64,000 nt of DNA from Ceratodon purpureus (GCA_014871385.1 CM026421.1:20946865-21010864); one strand, 5' to 3'. Counted from the stretch's first letter, positions 51,391-63,654 are shown. The notes: a model not told the origin generated them from the sequence alone. Numbers and translations are program-made.

Positions 51391-51782
51391 CCAAGTGACC
51401 TTTATTACATGATGAATTGGATTAGAATACTCAACCATAACAATAATAAATCCATGGTCCAAATATGGCCTTCATAGCAAGGCCACTCCAAGCGGGCTAG
51501 CTGATTTCTACCAACTCTATAGAATGCAAGGCTGCCCTCTTCCTTCAACCTACTATAGTTGTTTCAAACAACTAAAATCACTTCTTCAAATTCAAAAAAG
51601 AACAATTCAACCTAAAGTCTTTGATGACTAAACCTATTGACTCCTCTGATGTGACACTGGTGTAAGTGGTCTATGGAAACTTCTCGTAAGTCTTGAAAAT
51701 CATCATGTTTTTGCAACTCAAAGTAAAATTCCTAACTCTAACTTAGTAAAGCTGAATGTTTGTGAATAACTTTAAGAAACAA
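49360..51782. other. Strongly AT-rich spacer
   Basis: No supported gene. Composition is very AT-rich from about 49.5 to 51.4 kb, with a long AT microsatellite at 51296-51387. It is bracketed by two inverted copies of the small hairpin element. Confidence 0.55.
51296..51387. repeat. (AT)n microsatellite, about 92 bp
   Basis: Uninterrupted TA dinucleotides. This length is prone to size variation and to assembly error. Confidence 0.97.
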
Positions 51783-52051
51783 CCGAAAATGCTAAAATGC
51801 CCAAAGCCTGGCTTCCTGGTCTTGACACAAGGGGCCGAAGTCCATAAAGCCTCCAAAAAAGTCTAGTTGACAGCACTTTAAAGAAGTTATGGTACTAAGG
51901 CAATGACCTCCAGAGTAATAATTTGGATCGAGCAAAATACTCGACCCAAATATTTGTTAAAAGGCAAAACTTTTTTCCATTGGGCTTGGCATAGTTTGGT
52001 CTAGAAAAGTGATGGTCGTCCGCTCAACGTGGGCATAGTCTGAACCGGCCC
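51783..52051. mobile_element. MITE with internal hairpin, copy 2 (truncated, inverted)
   Basis: Inverted relative to copy 1. The outer end is CATAGTCTGAACCGGCCC followed by TA (52052-52053). Shared blocks in reverse include GGACGACC with its neighbours and the hairpin region TCGAGCAAAATACTCGA at about 51930. Similarity stops near 51783, before the second terminal repeat. Confidence 0.7.
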
Positions 52052-52053
52052 TA

Positions 52054-54393
52054 AAAAGAGCAGTCATCTCACATCATATGAGTTGGGAAGCCTCCACTCT
52101 CCGCCACAAGCTGAGATACTACCTGCAATACGAACCAGCAAAGTCCAAAGAACACACGCAGCTTACACCCAGGCAACCACATAGCTCACTGCTCCCATGC
52201 ACGCGGGGCCGTCGATGGGCCCTCAAATCCACGGCACGCTCGCAGACTACCGCTCTCACACGGTCACGTGGTCCTCCTGGGCCACGGAGACCCTGCGCAC
52301 TCCATCACCACGTGACCGTCCGATTCCAACACCTGTAACCGCCGATGCTCATCGATCGAACCCAACCCGTCGTTGGTGAGCTTTTGGGACAGTGTCGAAG
52401 AACCTTCTAGTTGGGGACTGGTTCATTTTGTCCATGCCATGATGCCAGCATCTCATACAGTCACTACTCCGATTGTGCGTTTCTTTCTAGATGAGGTACG
52501 TCCAAAACAGCCCAAAAATCTTCACCGTATCATGGAACTTGTGTCTGCACAACTCCCTTGAAGATGAAACACAGCTTTTTCATATGAGGCTTACATGAAC
52601 CAAGAGCCCCCACAGACCTGAAAAGATCTTATAAACCGTACTATGTTATCAGATACAAACTAAGGTCGAATGCCCCAAAACCACCACCGCCCCCATGACC
52701 AACCTGTAGGCCTCCTCAGAACCGCCACTAAGCGGAACTAGCATTGTTAGACCACTCAATTCAAGCTGATCAATCAAAACACTCAAAAAGCTGGTGGTTT
52801 TGGGTCAGATCATGAGTGGAAATTAGTACAAGCTAGGTGTGACAATGGAAAAGTCTACATATCAGTTTTGGGTTATGAAGTACTTTTGTGTTTAAAATTT
52901 TGTATCTATTTCAATATTGGGAAGAAAATTTTGAAAAAATTTGCATTCTATGAGAAACCCATTTTTCAACAAGTAAAAATTACACCCCAGAAATAACCCT
53001 AAAAAAAGGCTCAAAATCCTTAAGTTGGTAGTTTTAGGTGTCTCTACCTTACTCCGTTATCATTTTGTTGAAAAACATCCGCAACTAGCTAAACGTGTTC
53101 TCCCCAACAACCTTCCAAGACCTTCCAGAAATTGGATACGTAGTCCAAAATCAACTCACAAGAGCTGATTATCCGGTTAAGATCAAGCCCTGGACAATGC
53201 CCGAATGAAAACCTGCCACCAGCAACAGAAGAAATATTGAATGCCACGATTCTTGCTTGTAGGAAATATTCTGGAACCCGATTGGACCCCACTCCCGCCC
53301 CACAAAATAACCCCATGTGGCCCTACCGTCGCCATTCACACCCACGTGTATCCCTCAAGCCTTCCGTTCCCTCAAATGAACGCAGTCTGAACAGAACAGA
53401 ACACTCCCAACTACGAAATTCCTAGATCCAGCACTCTCAACGACCGCAAATCACAAAAGACGTCGACTTTAGGGTCAGTGACGGTTTTTGGACCACTAGA
53501 TCCTCGAGCTGAAAGTTCCACCAGAAGCTCACAAAAAACCGACACCCGTCACCACTGGGATAGATTTAACCCCGCCGGATGTACATAAATTTCAGATTAC
53601 CTGCAGTGGCGGTTTATAGAGTTGCCGTCCACCAGCAAGGCCCAGAACTACGATGGTTCTACGAAACATCGCGCGAAAGGGCGCATTGGTGTTGCATTTG
53701 GGCACCAGAGGTGGTCGACACGCCATCGCCATCGCCGAGAGCTCTTAAAATGATCATAGTCTCGTCGGAGATAACAACTTCAGACCATCTTCTTCCAGAG
53801 GACCCCAAAGTCCTCTCACAACCAAAACATCGGCTCATACAAGTTCATCTCAGGTATGTGACAAGCTGGGTTGATACATGAATTTTATCTTCTGCTTCTA
53901 GATCAAAGGTTTGTGCGATGCTGAACCGTGAGCTGGTTCTATCCATGATAGAGTCTAGTATTGTACAATATGGGATGTCAGTGTTAGTTACGCCGTCGTT
54001 GCCGACTACTTAGAAGTGGGATTGCTAGTGTTGATTCGTATTTCCGTATTTTTTTCGAGCGGTGTGCGGATTAGAGTGCTCTGTTGAATTTGAGTGTTTT
54101 CGGTGTTGGTACAGAATGATTTGGTCTTGAGCTTCTGCTTAGTGTACAAAGTCATAGTGTTTCGGATAGCTGCTTTTGTAGTTTGGGCAGTGGTGCTGGA
54201 GTTCTTGGTGGGCTAGTTTGAGTTAGATGTGAGGTTCAATTCAGTTTGTTAAGCTGCAACAGTGTTTCCCGTAGTTTCTGAAAAAGATTGTGGTTTTCTG
54301 TGGTTGTTCAATTGGTGCTGGGATGAAATTTGAAATTTGAGAAACTTCTGATGATCTGATTGGTGGTTATTTTGGAGGACAGTGAGAGGAGTT
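52054..54393 (+). promoter_or_regulatory. Spacer and leader of the SURNod19-type gene
   Basis: No supported gene to about 53.5 kb. A donor CATCTCAG|GTATGT near 53853 and an acceptor GGAGGACAG|TGAGAG ending at 54382, 11 bases before the ATG, suggest a leader intron of about 530 bp. The open stretch at 53.6-53.9 kb would then be leader sequence. Confidence 0.4.
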
Positions 54394-55997
54394 ATGGCGG
54401 CGAAGACGCAGGTATGGTGTCTCCTTTTCATGTGCCTGGCTGCTGTTGCAGCTGGCCGTATGATAGTTCAGGAAGGAGGTAGTGCGTGCGACAACCTGAA
54501 CGTGAAGAAGGTGACATATGTGTCACCTCCTCTGACGGCCATGCCTGGAGAGGTGAACAACAAGTTTTTCCCGGCCATGTTCCCCAAGGGTCATATCGGA
54601 ATCAAGAGCCTGAACGCTGATCTTGTTTACCAGAACGGGGAGCCTGTTCCTCTTTCTGACATTTACCTCCATCACTGGGTTATGCTCGAGTTTGGTGTAC
54701 CCAAGGAAAAGGCTCAGAAGCATTTGGGTCACCTCCTCAGGAAGATGCGCAGGCATCACAAGCATCATATGACCTATGATGATGCCACTGCTTTCGCTGC
54801 TTTCGAAGCTCCTTCCCATCACCACCATAGATTTCATGGTGATAAGAAGGCGAAGGTGATGAACTTCATGGGGAAGGGTGGAGAGACCAGGCACACTGAA
54901 ACCAGACTTCCAGGACCTTATGTAATGGAAAGTGGCAATCCCGGCGAAGGTTATGAGACTGTGTGGACATTGAACGTTCATGGCTTGGACACTCGGGGTA
55001 CTGTGAACAAAGAGGGATGTGCCGAATGCAGGTTTGTCTCTTCTAAATATTGATGTGCTTGTTAGAAATGATGTTGTCAGAATTTTTGAATATTGGTAGA
55101 CTAATTTTAAGAAGCACGAAGGATTTCTACTTACACCACCATTTTTTCCGTAAGATCTATCTGATGGTAATTATATGATTTGTGGTTAGGTGTCACTTGT
55201 TCAACGCTACCACTGACGAAGACGGCAAGCCGTTGCCTGAGGGATACATCGGAGGTCTGAGATGTTGTGGAGATGGAAATCAGTGCGCTGTGAAGGAAGG
55301 CTTCAACGGAGGAAAGAACACATTCCACTTGCGGGTATGAACTCATGCTTTTTCCTTATGGTTTTCTTAGTAATCTTTCTCTTCAACGAAATGAGTAGTT
55401 AAGAAAGGGTTTTGATAATAATGTGCTTGTGGACGAAGTGGTCCATACTTTATTTCAAGGGTTTTGGGATTAAGCGTTGTTGTGGTTGTGCAGTACGAAT
55501 GGGAGTACATTGACTGGAATGAATGCTTGATCCCCACGAAGAGCATTGGAATTGATATCACGAACCACAATGGCTATGACGAGAATTTGGTCGAGTTTAC
55601 AGTGGAGGGATGTGGTGATGCTGATCCCACCTCCGATGAGTGCCTTGACACCCGAGAAGCAACTATGATCGCTCCCATCGGAGGAGAGATTGTTTACACC
55701 GTTTCTCACTTGCACGCTTCCACCCTGGACGCGGCTGTGTATGGAGAAGATGGACGATTGATCTGCAGAACCACTCCCATGTATGGTCAAGGAGAAGAAG
55801 CTGGAAATGAGAAGAACTATGTGGTGGGGATCAAGTCGTGCTATGGCAACCCTGGAACTCCGAACGCGGAGAGGGTGGAGCAGGGAGAGAAGCTGAGGTA
55901 TGTGGTTCAGTCAACCAAAGTTGGCGGTCCTCACACCGGTTTGATGGGGCTTAATGGAATAAAGATTGTTGCCGATGGTGTGAAGGCTGACATCTAA
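54394..55997 (+). CDS. SURNod19-family secreted protein
   Basis: Three exons, 54394-55031, 55190-55334 and 55494-55997, join in frame to 428 residues. Residues 1 to about 22 (AKTQVWCLLFMCLAAVAAG) form a clear signal peptide. The body matches the plant 'stress up-regulated Nod 19' family: MFPKGHIGIKSLNADLVYQN, VPLSDIYLHHWVMLEFGVP, GLRCCGDGNQC and PIGGEIVYTVSHLHASTLDA. A His-rich stretch lies in the first exon (RRHHKHHM, APSHHHHRFHG) and paired cysteines fit an extracellular protein. Family members rise under stress and in nodules, but their biochemical function is not established. The ATG at 54394 directly precedes the signal peptide. A leader intron is likely (see upstream entry). Confidence 0.88.
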
Positions 55998-57130
55998 GTA
56001 AGATGATAGGTTTTAGAAATTTTGCACATCACATTACATTTACGTTTTCCTTGAGTGAGATATTTATATGCAGGTAGTATCTGTGAATAGGGGAGAGCAG
56101 TTTTAGAGTGTGCGTGTTTCTAGTAGGACATTTGGAATGGTGTAGATGATTGGGAGTGATTTGTGTGAGTATACCTGCGAATAGGGAAGAGGAAGAAGTG
56201 ATATGTGTAGGGAATATGTATATGAAAGTGTACAATGATAAACTCGAATCTTTACATTGTATTCTGTTCTAGCTGAATATTTGGTTCTGTTAATGATATA
56301 AACGTTTCAAGATTTTATAGCAGTTTTTGGTTTTGATCATCCATATTGGCTTCGTTTATGATCACTGCATATGTGTAATTGATTTGTTCGGAGCTTATAT
56401 CATTTGTTTAAGTCATACTATGTGTGAATTTCATCTTTGTAACCCGATTGAAAATGGATATTTCTCCATACAACTTCACGAGTCAGAGCAAGATCTGATT
56501 ATTCTTTGACGATCGTGGAATAGTTGGTTCGGTAATATGCTTCATGTTATTACGAATTTCTCCTTGGTAAAAACCGGCTTATTGAGTCTTGATTTTGACC
56601 ATCTCCTTGATAAAGTCTTAACTTACAATCAGGCATTAACTACACTGTCCACTTGAAAGGAACCACTTCATGAATAATACTCGTGAATTTTGGGGTCCAT
56701 CTAAACATTCTCCCAATATGGCTACAACGAAGCGAACGAGCAGAACTATAGCTCTCGTCTTCAATAAAAATGCATTGAGACTGAAAATTGGGTGAAAGAT
56801 GAAAGAGCCTAAAACAATCATTTGGAAACAGGAGAAATGTTGTCAGCAGAAAATGTTCAGAAAATGATATTGCAGGGACGTTCTGCGCCAGAACCTAGCT
56901 GTTGTGATGATTGTAGTGGATCTCTTGTCCATGACCTCACCAGATGAAGCATCATGTCATATTTATAAACAATTCTGGACTTGAACAAACTCGTGCTGCC
57001 AGGAACATCAACTTGTCCCACAGATGCGCACTTCGGAACCCACCTCGATCAGATTGTATTTATTATGTTCTCACCGCAGGACTAACTTAAGACCAGTCCT
57101 ACATATCCTGCGTTAAATAGTTGCAACACC
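55998..57130. other. 3' UTR and spacer
   Basis: Follows the SURNod19-type stop codon. T-rich with AATGATA-like strings near 56.2-56.3 kb. No further gene recognised. Confidence 0.4.
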
Positions 57131-57985
57131 ATTAGAAAAATCCTCCACGTCCAGGTAGGGCAATGTGGCAATCAGATTGGTGCAAAATTCTGTAAGGTAC
57201 GCGGATGAATCAATGAATGTGGAAATCAGATGCTAGAATGTGTTCATGATTGAAGGAAAGTTGGAATTGTTCAATAATTTCAGTTGTTTGTAGACGCGGC
57301 AGTTACTGTTCATAGTTGTGTAGTACCATCAACTGGTAGGTTGTGATCTATCCGCATGTACCGTGAATCTGCAATTGCTTGAAATACGCCATTCTAATCC
57401 CCTAAGATTGTGGAATCTCAATTGTAGTTCTTGCCCTCGAGATTTTGTATGAAACCATGTATGTCTCCAGGAAATTACAATCCACGCACTCGTCACCGTG
57501 AGTTGCAAATTTTCTAACATCACTGGTTAATCCGATATCCACAATATGTGTGCACGCTAAGGTCATTTGCGATGAATATGCATGGCAATATTGATCCCAC
57601 GGGAACACACCATATTGCTTCTGGTCTGCAACTGAAGAGAATCAACATCTACTTCAACGAAACCAGTGGAGTCAGTTTGTGCACAGAGCAGTACGTGCTG
57701 ATGGATCCGGAATGCTAACCTTGCTCATCTCCATGATCAGGGAGGAGTATTCTGTCCGCACGATGGTGAACTTCAGCATCGTCCCATCACCAAAGGTGTC
57801 CGATACTGCTAGCAACTACATCGGGATGGAGCCCTAGAAACCTCCACCGGGATGGAGCCCTGCAACGCCACTTTCTCCGAGCATCAACTCGTCAAAACTT
57901 TGATGTTTCCATATGCCTTAACAATATTATTGAAACCCTCTACGATCTCTGCTTCCGCACTCTAAAGCTCACATCACCCACTCGT
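57131..57985 (+). pseudogene. Beta-tubulin pseudogene
   Basis: Fragments follow beta-tubulin order. 57131-57190 encodes RKILHVQVGQCGNQIGAKF, but the initiator codon is ATT. A donor-like AAG|GTACGC and an acceptor-like GCTAAG|GTCATT about 370 bp later bracket an intron where plant beta-tubulin genes have one. Then come VICDE and, after a frameshift, [12 protein letters not shown] and [13 protein letters not shown] large central part is deleted before [42 protein letters not shown] and LYDLCFRTLKLTSPT, with stops and a small duplication between. The retained intron argues for a decayed gene duplicate, not a reverse-transcribed copy. Confidence 0.88.
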
Positions 57986-58976
57986 ACGTCTTGTCTCGCA
58001 TCCACCTTCGATCTCTCCCTCCTCTTCCACTGATATCCTCTAATTATTCCAAACAAGAATTGCCTCAATTACCACTAATGCTTTCTGAAAATCATGAGAC
58101 GGCTTATTATGATTTTTTACCAAAACTTACTGTTCAGCTGCAGCTTACAAACTTGGACATAAATTCTCATACCATGATCTACTAACTTAACAGCAACGCG
58201 TTCGGACGCATTGTCCTCCGACCCCTTCTCCCCTCCTCGCCTTCCGTTCACCCTCGTTCACTTCACCCTACCCAAATCTACACGCTCCGTACACCCCACT
58301 GCGCCCATCTACCCAGCTCCTACATCCCACCTCCCACACCAACTTCATTGATTTCGCCAACTTTGCCAACGACGCATTTCGAGAGTCGATCCAACCTCCG
58401 CACGCCATCTCAGCACCCCCGCTCCCACCGCCGGGAACGACCACCTCCCGCATCGTATGCACCGTCCAGCGGTCTACGCTACACCTCAACCGCTCCCAAG
58501 AAGGGAACTAGAATGGAACGCGTCCCCGGTCGGAGGGAACTCCAGGGAACTGTCGGCGAGGCGGCCGTCTTTTACTCCCCGCCCCTAAAACACATTTTTT
58601 TGGGAAAAAAAACACGGCATTCCTGGACAAAATTCGGAATAACTTAGATACAATATTATATCGATCGAAGTGGGCATACAACACTTCCGCTCTAACTTAG
58701 CATGGGAATGAGTTGTGGGAGAAGCTGGTTGTAGAGGTTGAGGACGAGGAGGTGGTGGATTGCAGTTTTGAGATCACAGTTGGGCGTCGTTTCTGATGCA
58801 AGTTGCAGCGTTTTTTTCTAGTTTTGGTCCTTGGAGGATCAGGTGTGTGTGTTTGAAGCTCAGGAGTAGAAGGTACAGGGAGGTGGTGTGGTGTTGGAGT
58901 TAGGCGAGAGCTTGTTTTGGTGTGAGGTGGTTCGATCTGGTGTTGTTTTCTGGTTTTGAGCACTTGGGTTGGAGAG
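57986..58976. other. Spacer, C-rich then G/T-rich, no gene recognised
   Basis: 58.2-58.5 kb is C-rich with overlapping open stretches on both strands that code for low-complexity peptides. 58.68-58.97 kb may be leader sequence for the small frame that follows. Confidence 0.4.
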
Positions 58977-59246
58977 ATGGAGGCGAGTGGAAACATGGGG
59001 TGTGGAGGACAGTTTATGTCGTCGATGCTGGGATGCAGTGCGTGTTCGTCGTTGTCAAGCTCAAAGCATCCGTACCACCGGCACTGTGGGTGTGCTATCC
59101 ACATTCTGGCGAATGGATTTAAGGGGTCGGGTCATGGCGGTTTGCAGGTGAAGGTGCAGGGGAAGGCGGTTCATAGCTGTGCTCTGTCGCTGTCTTCTTC
59201 GGGTGACAGGGGCATGTCCAAGCTTACCGTGTGGTCTAGTGACTGA
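58977..59246 (+). CDS. Possible small Cys/His-rich protein (89 residues)
   Basis: The frame starts at an ATG in good context (GAGAGATGGAGG) and encodes MEASGNMGCGGQFMSSMLGC followed by SACSSL and KHPYHRHCGCAIHI. The block YHRHCGCAIH, with closely spaced Cys and His, recalls short uncharacterised plant proteins with a CGCALH-type motif, but I cannot name the family. A longer in-frame start 7 codons upstream exists. It could be chance. Confidence 0.35.
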   Translation: MEASGNMGCGGQFMSSMLGCSACSSLSSSKHPYHRHCGCAIHILANGFKGSGHGGLQVKVQGKAVHSCALSLSSSGDRGMSKLTVWSSD

Positions 59247-60172
59247 GTGTTTCGCTTCTAGGCGTGTTTCTGTTTTACTGATCGAGCAGAGTCGGTCAGA
59301 GAGCGGTGGTTGTGGCGGCTTTGTCAAGAACCTACCGAGGACTTCAGATTGACAAGAGCTTGCGAGTTGATCTCAGATGATCGTTGCTGTTGTTTTTTGC
59401 TACTCGTTTGGCTTTACAACAAGCTTCTTACATGCATGGCGTCTATGTAAATTTGGAGTTTTGTTTACCTTTCATGGTATGATTTTAGCCGTGCACAACA
59501 AGCAGGGCTGGGGAGTGCGGTATCAGAGAGATGAGAATCAAGTTTAGGAATAGACTATTCAGGCATTACCTTGGTCGCTATTCTCAATTGCTTGTAGAGA
59601 TCTCATAGACGAGTGGGCTCACATTGTGTCCGTCTCCGAACTCGCTTCAAGCAGGGGTTCAAGATGTTTTGTAGAGAATTTTATTCCATGAGGCCTGAAA
59701 ATCGGGTCTACTTGGCTTCGGATGTGTAAATTACGAGGTGATAATGGCTACGTTGTTAATGTCCCAAAGGTTTGAAACTGCGCCTTTGCATTTTACGCAG
59801 TATGTGCATAGGCAGTGGAGCATTTGCTTACTTCATTAAATTGAACATTCGCTTGCGCACTACAATTGGTGGTCTTTGTTCTCAGCTTCCAGTTTTTTAT
59901 TTATTATTTTATTTTATTTTATTTTATTATTTTATTATTTATTATTTATAATAATTTTTTTATCTCTTCCTGCTCTTGCATTTGTACCAAATAATTTACA
60001 CGCCTTGATTCACATTTCAGATTTGTGTCGTTTGTTGTGGTACTGCCAAGAAGGAACCTTGCATTGTGGTATGGATGGGCCCGGGGTTTTGCTTCCATAT
60101 TTCTTATACATGATGGATGAGTGATCTGTATTTCGCTGGCTGTGCATGGCCTTTGACTTCGCAGAGACTTGT
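59247..60172. other. Spacer, no gene recognised
   Basis: Includes an ATTTT-type low-complexity run at about 59893-59960. No supported gene. Confidence 0.45.
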
Positions 60173-60298
60173 TTTTCGAGGTGCACTGGACATGTGTGAG
60201 TTTGAATTCTTCTTCTGCCACCATCGTAGCTTACCAATCGCTCACGGTGGTGGCAGGAGAAGAATTCAAACCCACACATGTCCAGTGCGCTTCGAAAA
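60173..60298. repeat. 54-bp near-perfect foldback with 18-nt loop
   Basis: Left arm 60173-60226 (from TTTTCGAGGTGCACTGGACA to CTGCCACCATCG) and right arm 60245-60298 (from CGGTGGTGGCAGGAGAAGAA to GCGCTTCGAAAA) are inverted copies with five differences. Read as RNA from the plus strand, four of the five become G-U pairs and one an A-C mismatch, so the hairpin would be almost fully paired. It may be a microRNA-type precursor or a recent inverted duplication. No known microRNA was recognised. Confidence 0.8.
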
Positions 60299-63122
60299 GC
60301 CCGTTGCCACCTGTGGTTTGCACAAATCCTCATTTAAAACCTATTTCCAAGGTACATTCTGTTGTGATTGCTGCTGATTCATCTTTTGAAGTTGTCTTCA
60401 GCAAGATTGTCATATTTTGTTGCTTCTTGTTGCGTATGTTTCCAACAGTGTCGACATGCGTACTTCACCTTTTCTGGCCACCACCAACCGCTATGGCCCA
60501 TCTGCACCGGAGACATGTTCAGAAATAGTGGTCATCCTGTACGAACCTATGTTGTGTATAATATTTTTTTAGATTACCGGTACCAGTTGTTGAAACGGGA
60601 AATTCGTTGAAGGATTACCGGTTATAGTTACAATATTGAAAGCCGTTGGATCTGAAGAACTAAATGCTGTGTTCCGAAAATTTAAGTCAGTATACCTTAA
60701 CGCGGATGATTCAGGTCAACTAGAAGTTTCCTTGCTTCACCTAACTCGGGAGACTCCGAGCGACCGACGTTGACAAAACTTGACATCATATCCCATTTCT
60801 CTTATCTTGAGCTGTAGTTGGCAACATGTAACATTCAGACTCCAGAGTTTTCAGTGATGAGATTCTTCAAAAAGGCACCATAATTCGCTTTGTGAAGGTA
60901 AAGGGGCGATACAGTGAAGGAGATGAGAGAGGCATGAAACCTATTAGGCAGTCTTGGATCTGCTCAAGAGTTTGCCATAATCCTTCTCTAAGCACACTAC
61001 ATGACTTCGTCGTCTTTTTCACTCACATCCAGCGGCATAGGTTTCAGTTGTGCATCTAGTTCCCACTAGCGCCCTTAGAAATCTTAAATTAAACGACAGC
61101 AGGAATTCGCCCCTGTCAGAACAAGGTTTAGCTGCTGTCAGAACAAGGTTTTTGCAACTAGCAAGTGTTAAGCACTGTAGAAACTGACTACCATGATTTA
61201 ATCATTACTAGCTAGTAAACTGAACAGGGACGTGCCTGTGATAAGATTTAATCAAAGATCTCGGCAAGGCCTGAACTAAACTTTCACCTCTGCAAAATCT
61301 TGTGTGACACTCATGAGTGCTAACATATATAGTAGCTTGCTCTACCTTAAATTCAAGATATTGGGCTACGAGGATTCTCAATCTGAAGTGTATAAACATG
61401 CGGAAAATGATATGATTGATTTACGACGACTGGTTATGAGACCCCACGGTGCAAGGCGATGGGAATTGCTAGAGAATATGGCTGCATAGTCGATGTAAAT
61501 GAGATCAGCTTCATCCACTCCCAATGGAGAGAATAGGGACGAGGCAATATCAACGATTCTTGGCCATAGCCAAAAACCTCATGAGAGGTCTGGTTCCCGA
61601 AGATTACAAATCGAAGGAAATTGGTTAGATTCGAATCTATTAGAGATGTCTGTCCTCATCAATTGACGATTTAGACATTGTTCACATATTTGACGACGAA
61701 GATTAACTCCCGATTTAAACCGACAGTCTTGAATTGGAGCTGCTTAGTGGTTCTCATAGACCAGAGTCTCGAAATTTATAAAGAATTGTTCATTACTCCT
61801 ACTTCTCAACCTCTTGGAATGTTGATGACATGGCAGAATCCGATCGTAAATATTTTCGACAGGATGTACAAATAGAACTAAGGCTCTATTTGTGGAGCTA
61901 CAACATGCTCAATATTTTCAAATTAAGAAAATGAACTTAAAGCTCTGACTGTTCATTACACTGACTGGGATACACTACTAGAATCACAAGTTGATTTCAA
62001 CTAAAAACCAAGTGGTCTCTGTTGGAAATCACAGATGACCTGTCCGTCACTTGACGGCGAGCCCCTGATCAACTTCGTCGAGAATGGATTTAGGGAAGCA
62101 AGAGAAAAGTCTTGGGTTTCAGTGGTCTCCAAGAGATGCTGACGACGTGGAGGCCCGGTGGCACGTAGGGGGACTCGGGGCATTTCGGAAATTCAACGGA
62201 AGCGTTGCAGGGAGAACACGGACTCTAGGGTTTGGGGTAGATGAATGTGAGCAAGTAAGTACTGTTTCTAAAAGAGTCATTCGTAGTTCAAGCTCATCAT
62301 CCAACATCTCAGATATTAGCGGAGCCCTGTTCACACTGTCACGCGGGGGCCCCGGACGATTACAATTATCCCCACATTCTGCACCTGTGGGAAATCATTT
62401 AAAAATTAAGAAAGTCCCCGAAGATATCTCAGCCAGGCCAGTCAATTGTGCATTCAGAACCGGAAGTCATGCACAGGATTTACAGTGTAGAATTAGAGAA
62501 TACATGAAGATGACATGCAAGGCAGGCCAAATGGGATACATGTGATGCGCAGAAGTTTAGGGAAAATGACATGGTTTAGGTCGTACGTACACATGTCGGA
62601 AACATAGCAAAGTCTGGGGTCAGGCGGTGTTAGGGAATTTGTATCACGTACATTATGATGGACAACTGAAGTACAATTCCCACAGCAGAATGAAAATTAG
62701 AAAATGTTTATATGCGTCCTTGTGAGGCAACAACAACCTCACGGCTCATATGCATATTTCTAAACGCACATACTGCATGTGACAGATGCAAAATTGGAGC
62801 TTGTGAGCACCCATTGTGCAGTTACGCAAAACGGCCGGGTTTCGTATACTAGAATTTATGTATACTAAAAACTGTAGTGGGTCACGAAGTTCCAACGAGG
62901 TCTACGCGGCACCACACACCCGAAGCATCATCCACATTTCTCTGCCCCTCTTGGATAGCCCGAAGAACATGCCCATCCCGAAGACGTTCCGACGGAGACC
63001 TCTGCATACATACATCAGAAACATGTTCAGCAGACGTGTTGAGGATAATCAACGACAACATGATGCTATGAACAGGGAAAGGGGCTTCGGATATTAGATA
63101 GACTTACCGACACAGAGTGGTA
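60299..63122. other. Spacer with weak coding hints
   Basis: A direct repeat of CTGTCAGAACAAGGTTT occurs at about 61115 and 61135. An open stretch at 62084-62256 starting MDLGKQEKSLGFQW ends at a good donor (GAGCAA|GTAAGT) and might be an exon, but nothing identifies it or a partner exon. No other supported gene. Confidence 0.35.
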
Positions 63123-63638
63123 CTACAGACGGCGATGTTGGGAGACCCAAATTCCAGGGGCGGCCGCGAGAAGCACATCATCAAATGAGTTAATGGCACG
63201 ATTTCCAGGGTTCCACAGCAGCGTTCGCAATTGGAGAAGTTCTGGCTCAGACAGAGAACCGAGTGGTTCGAGACGCAACCGAGGACATGCGATCGGGGTC
63301 TGCATGATCCAGGACTGCGAGAAGAACGCCCAGTTCTGGAGCAGACCATTCACTACGTACTCGTCGTATGGGAGCCAGATGGTGTCGGTTTCCTGTGTGT
63401 ACTCCCAACGGGCGAGCCGTACAGATGCCCACTCGGGGCTCGTGACAATGACTTTCTCCCACAGTGGGCTCGCTTCGGCTGCGTTCTCCACATCTTCTAC
63501 CGTGCACTCCGTCTGCAGCCAAGACGGTAATTCTCCACGAGGCTGGAAATCCCACGAACACTGCCGACTCGTCATCTGCCGAAGAAGCACGTCAAGGACA
63601 CCGTCCCGGACCACACACTCCCACGAGGCCATCTCCAA
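63123..63638 (-). CDS. Hypothetical protein, probably one exon of a larger gene
   Basis: A 171-codon frame encoding MEMASWECVVRDGVLDVLLR through WLPYDEYVVNGLLQNW to VLLAAAPGIWVSQHRRL. It is rich in Trp and acidic residues and of balanced composition, unlike the low-complexity chance frames elsewhere. A good acceptor (TTTATTTCAG|AGTC) lies just upstream at about 63654, so the true exon may begin there and earlier exons may lie towards the window edge. Other frames on both strands overlap it and are judged shadows. I recognise no domain. Confidence 0.35.
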   Translation of the reverse strand: MEMASWECVVRDGVLDVLLRQMTSRQCSWDFQPRGELPSWLQTECTVEDVENAAEASPLWEKVIVTSPEWASVRLARWEYTQETDTIWLPYDEYVVNGLLQNWAFFSQSWIMQTPIACPRLRLEPLGSLSEPELLQLRTLLWNPGNRAINSFDDVLLAAAPGIWVSQHRRL

Positions 63639-63654
63639 TCCGGCAAGACTCTGA

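Noticed and set aside
51247..51462. Minus-strand frame with an Ile-Tyr repeat
   Set aside because: It is the AT microsatellite read as protein.
53579..53881. 100-codon frame as a gene
   Set aside because: It spans a good splice donor and lies where the leader of the SURNod19-type gene is expected; no domain.
62084..62545. 153-codon frame as a complete gene
   Set aside because: A strong donor interrupts it at 62256, and the remainder is low in recognisable features. At best a single exon with no partner found.
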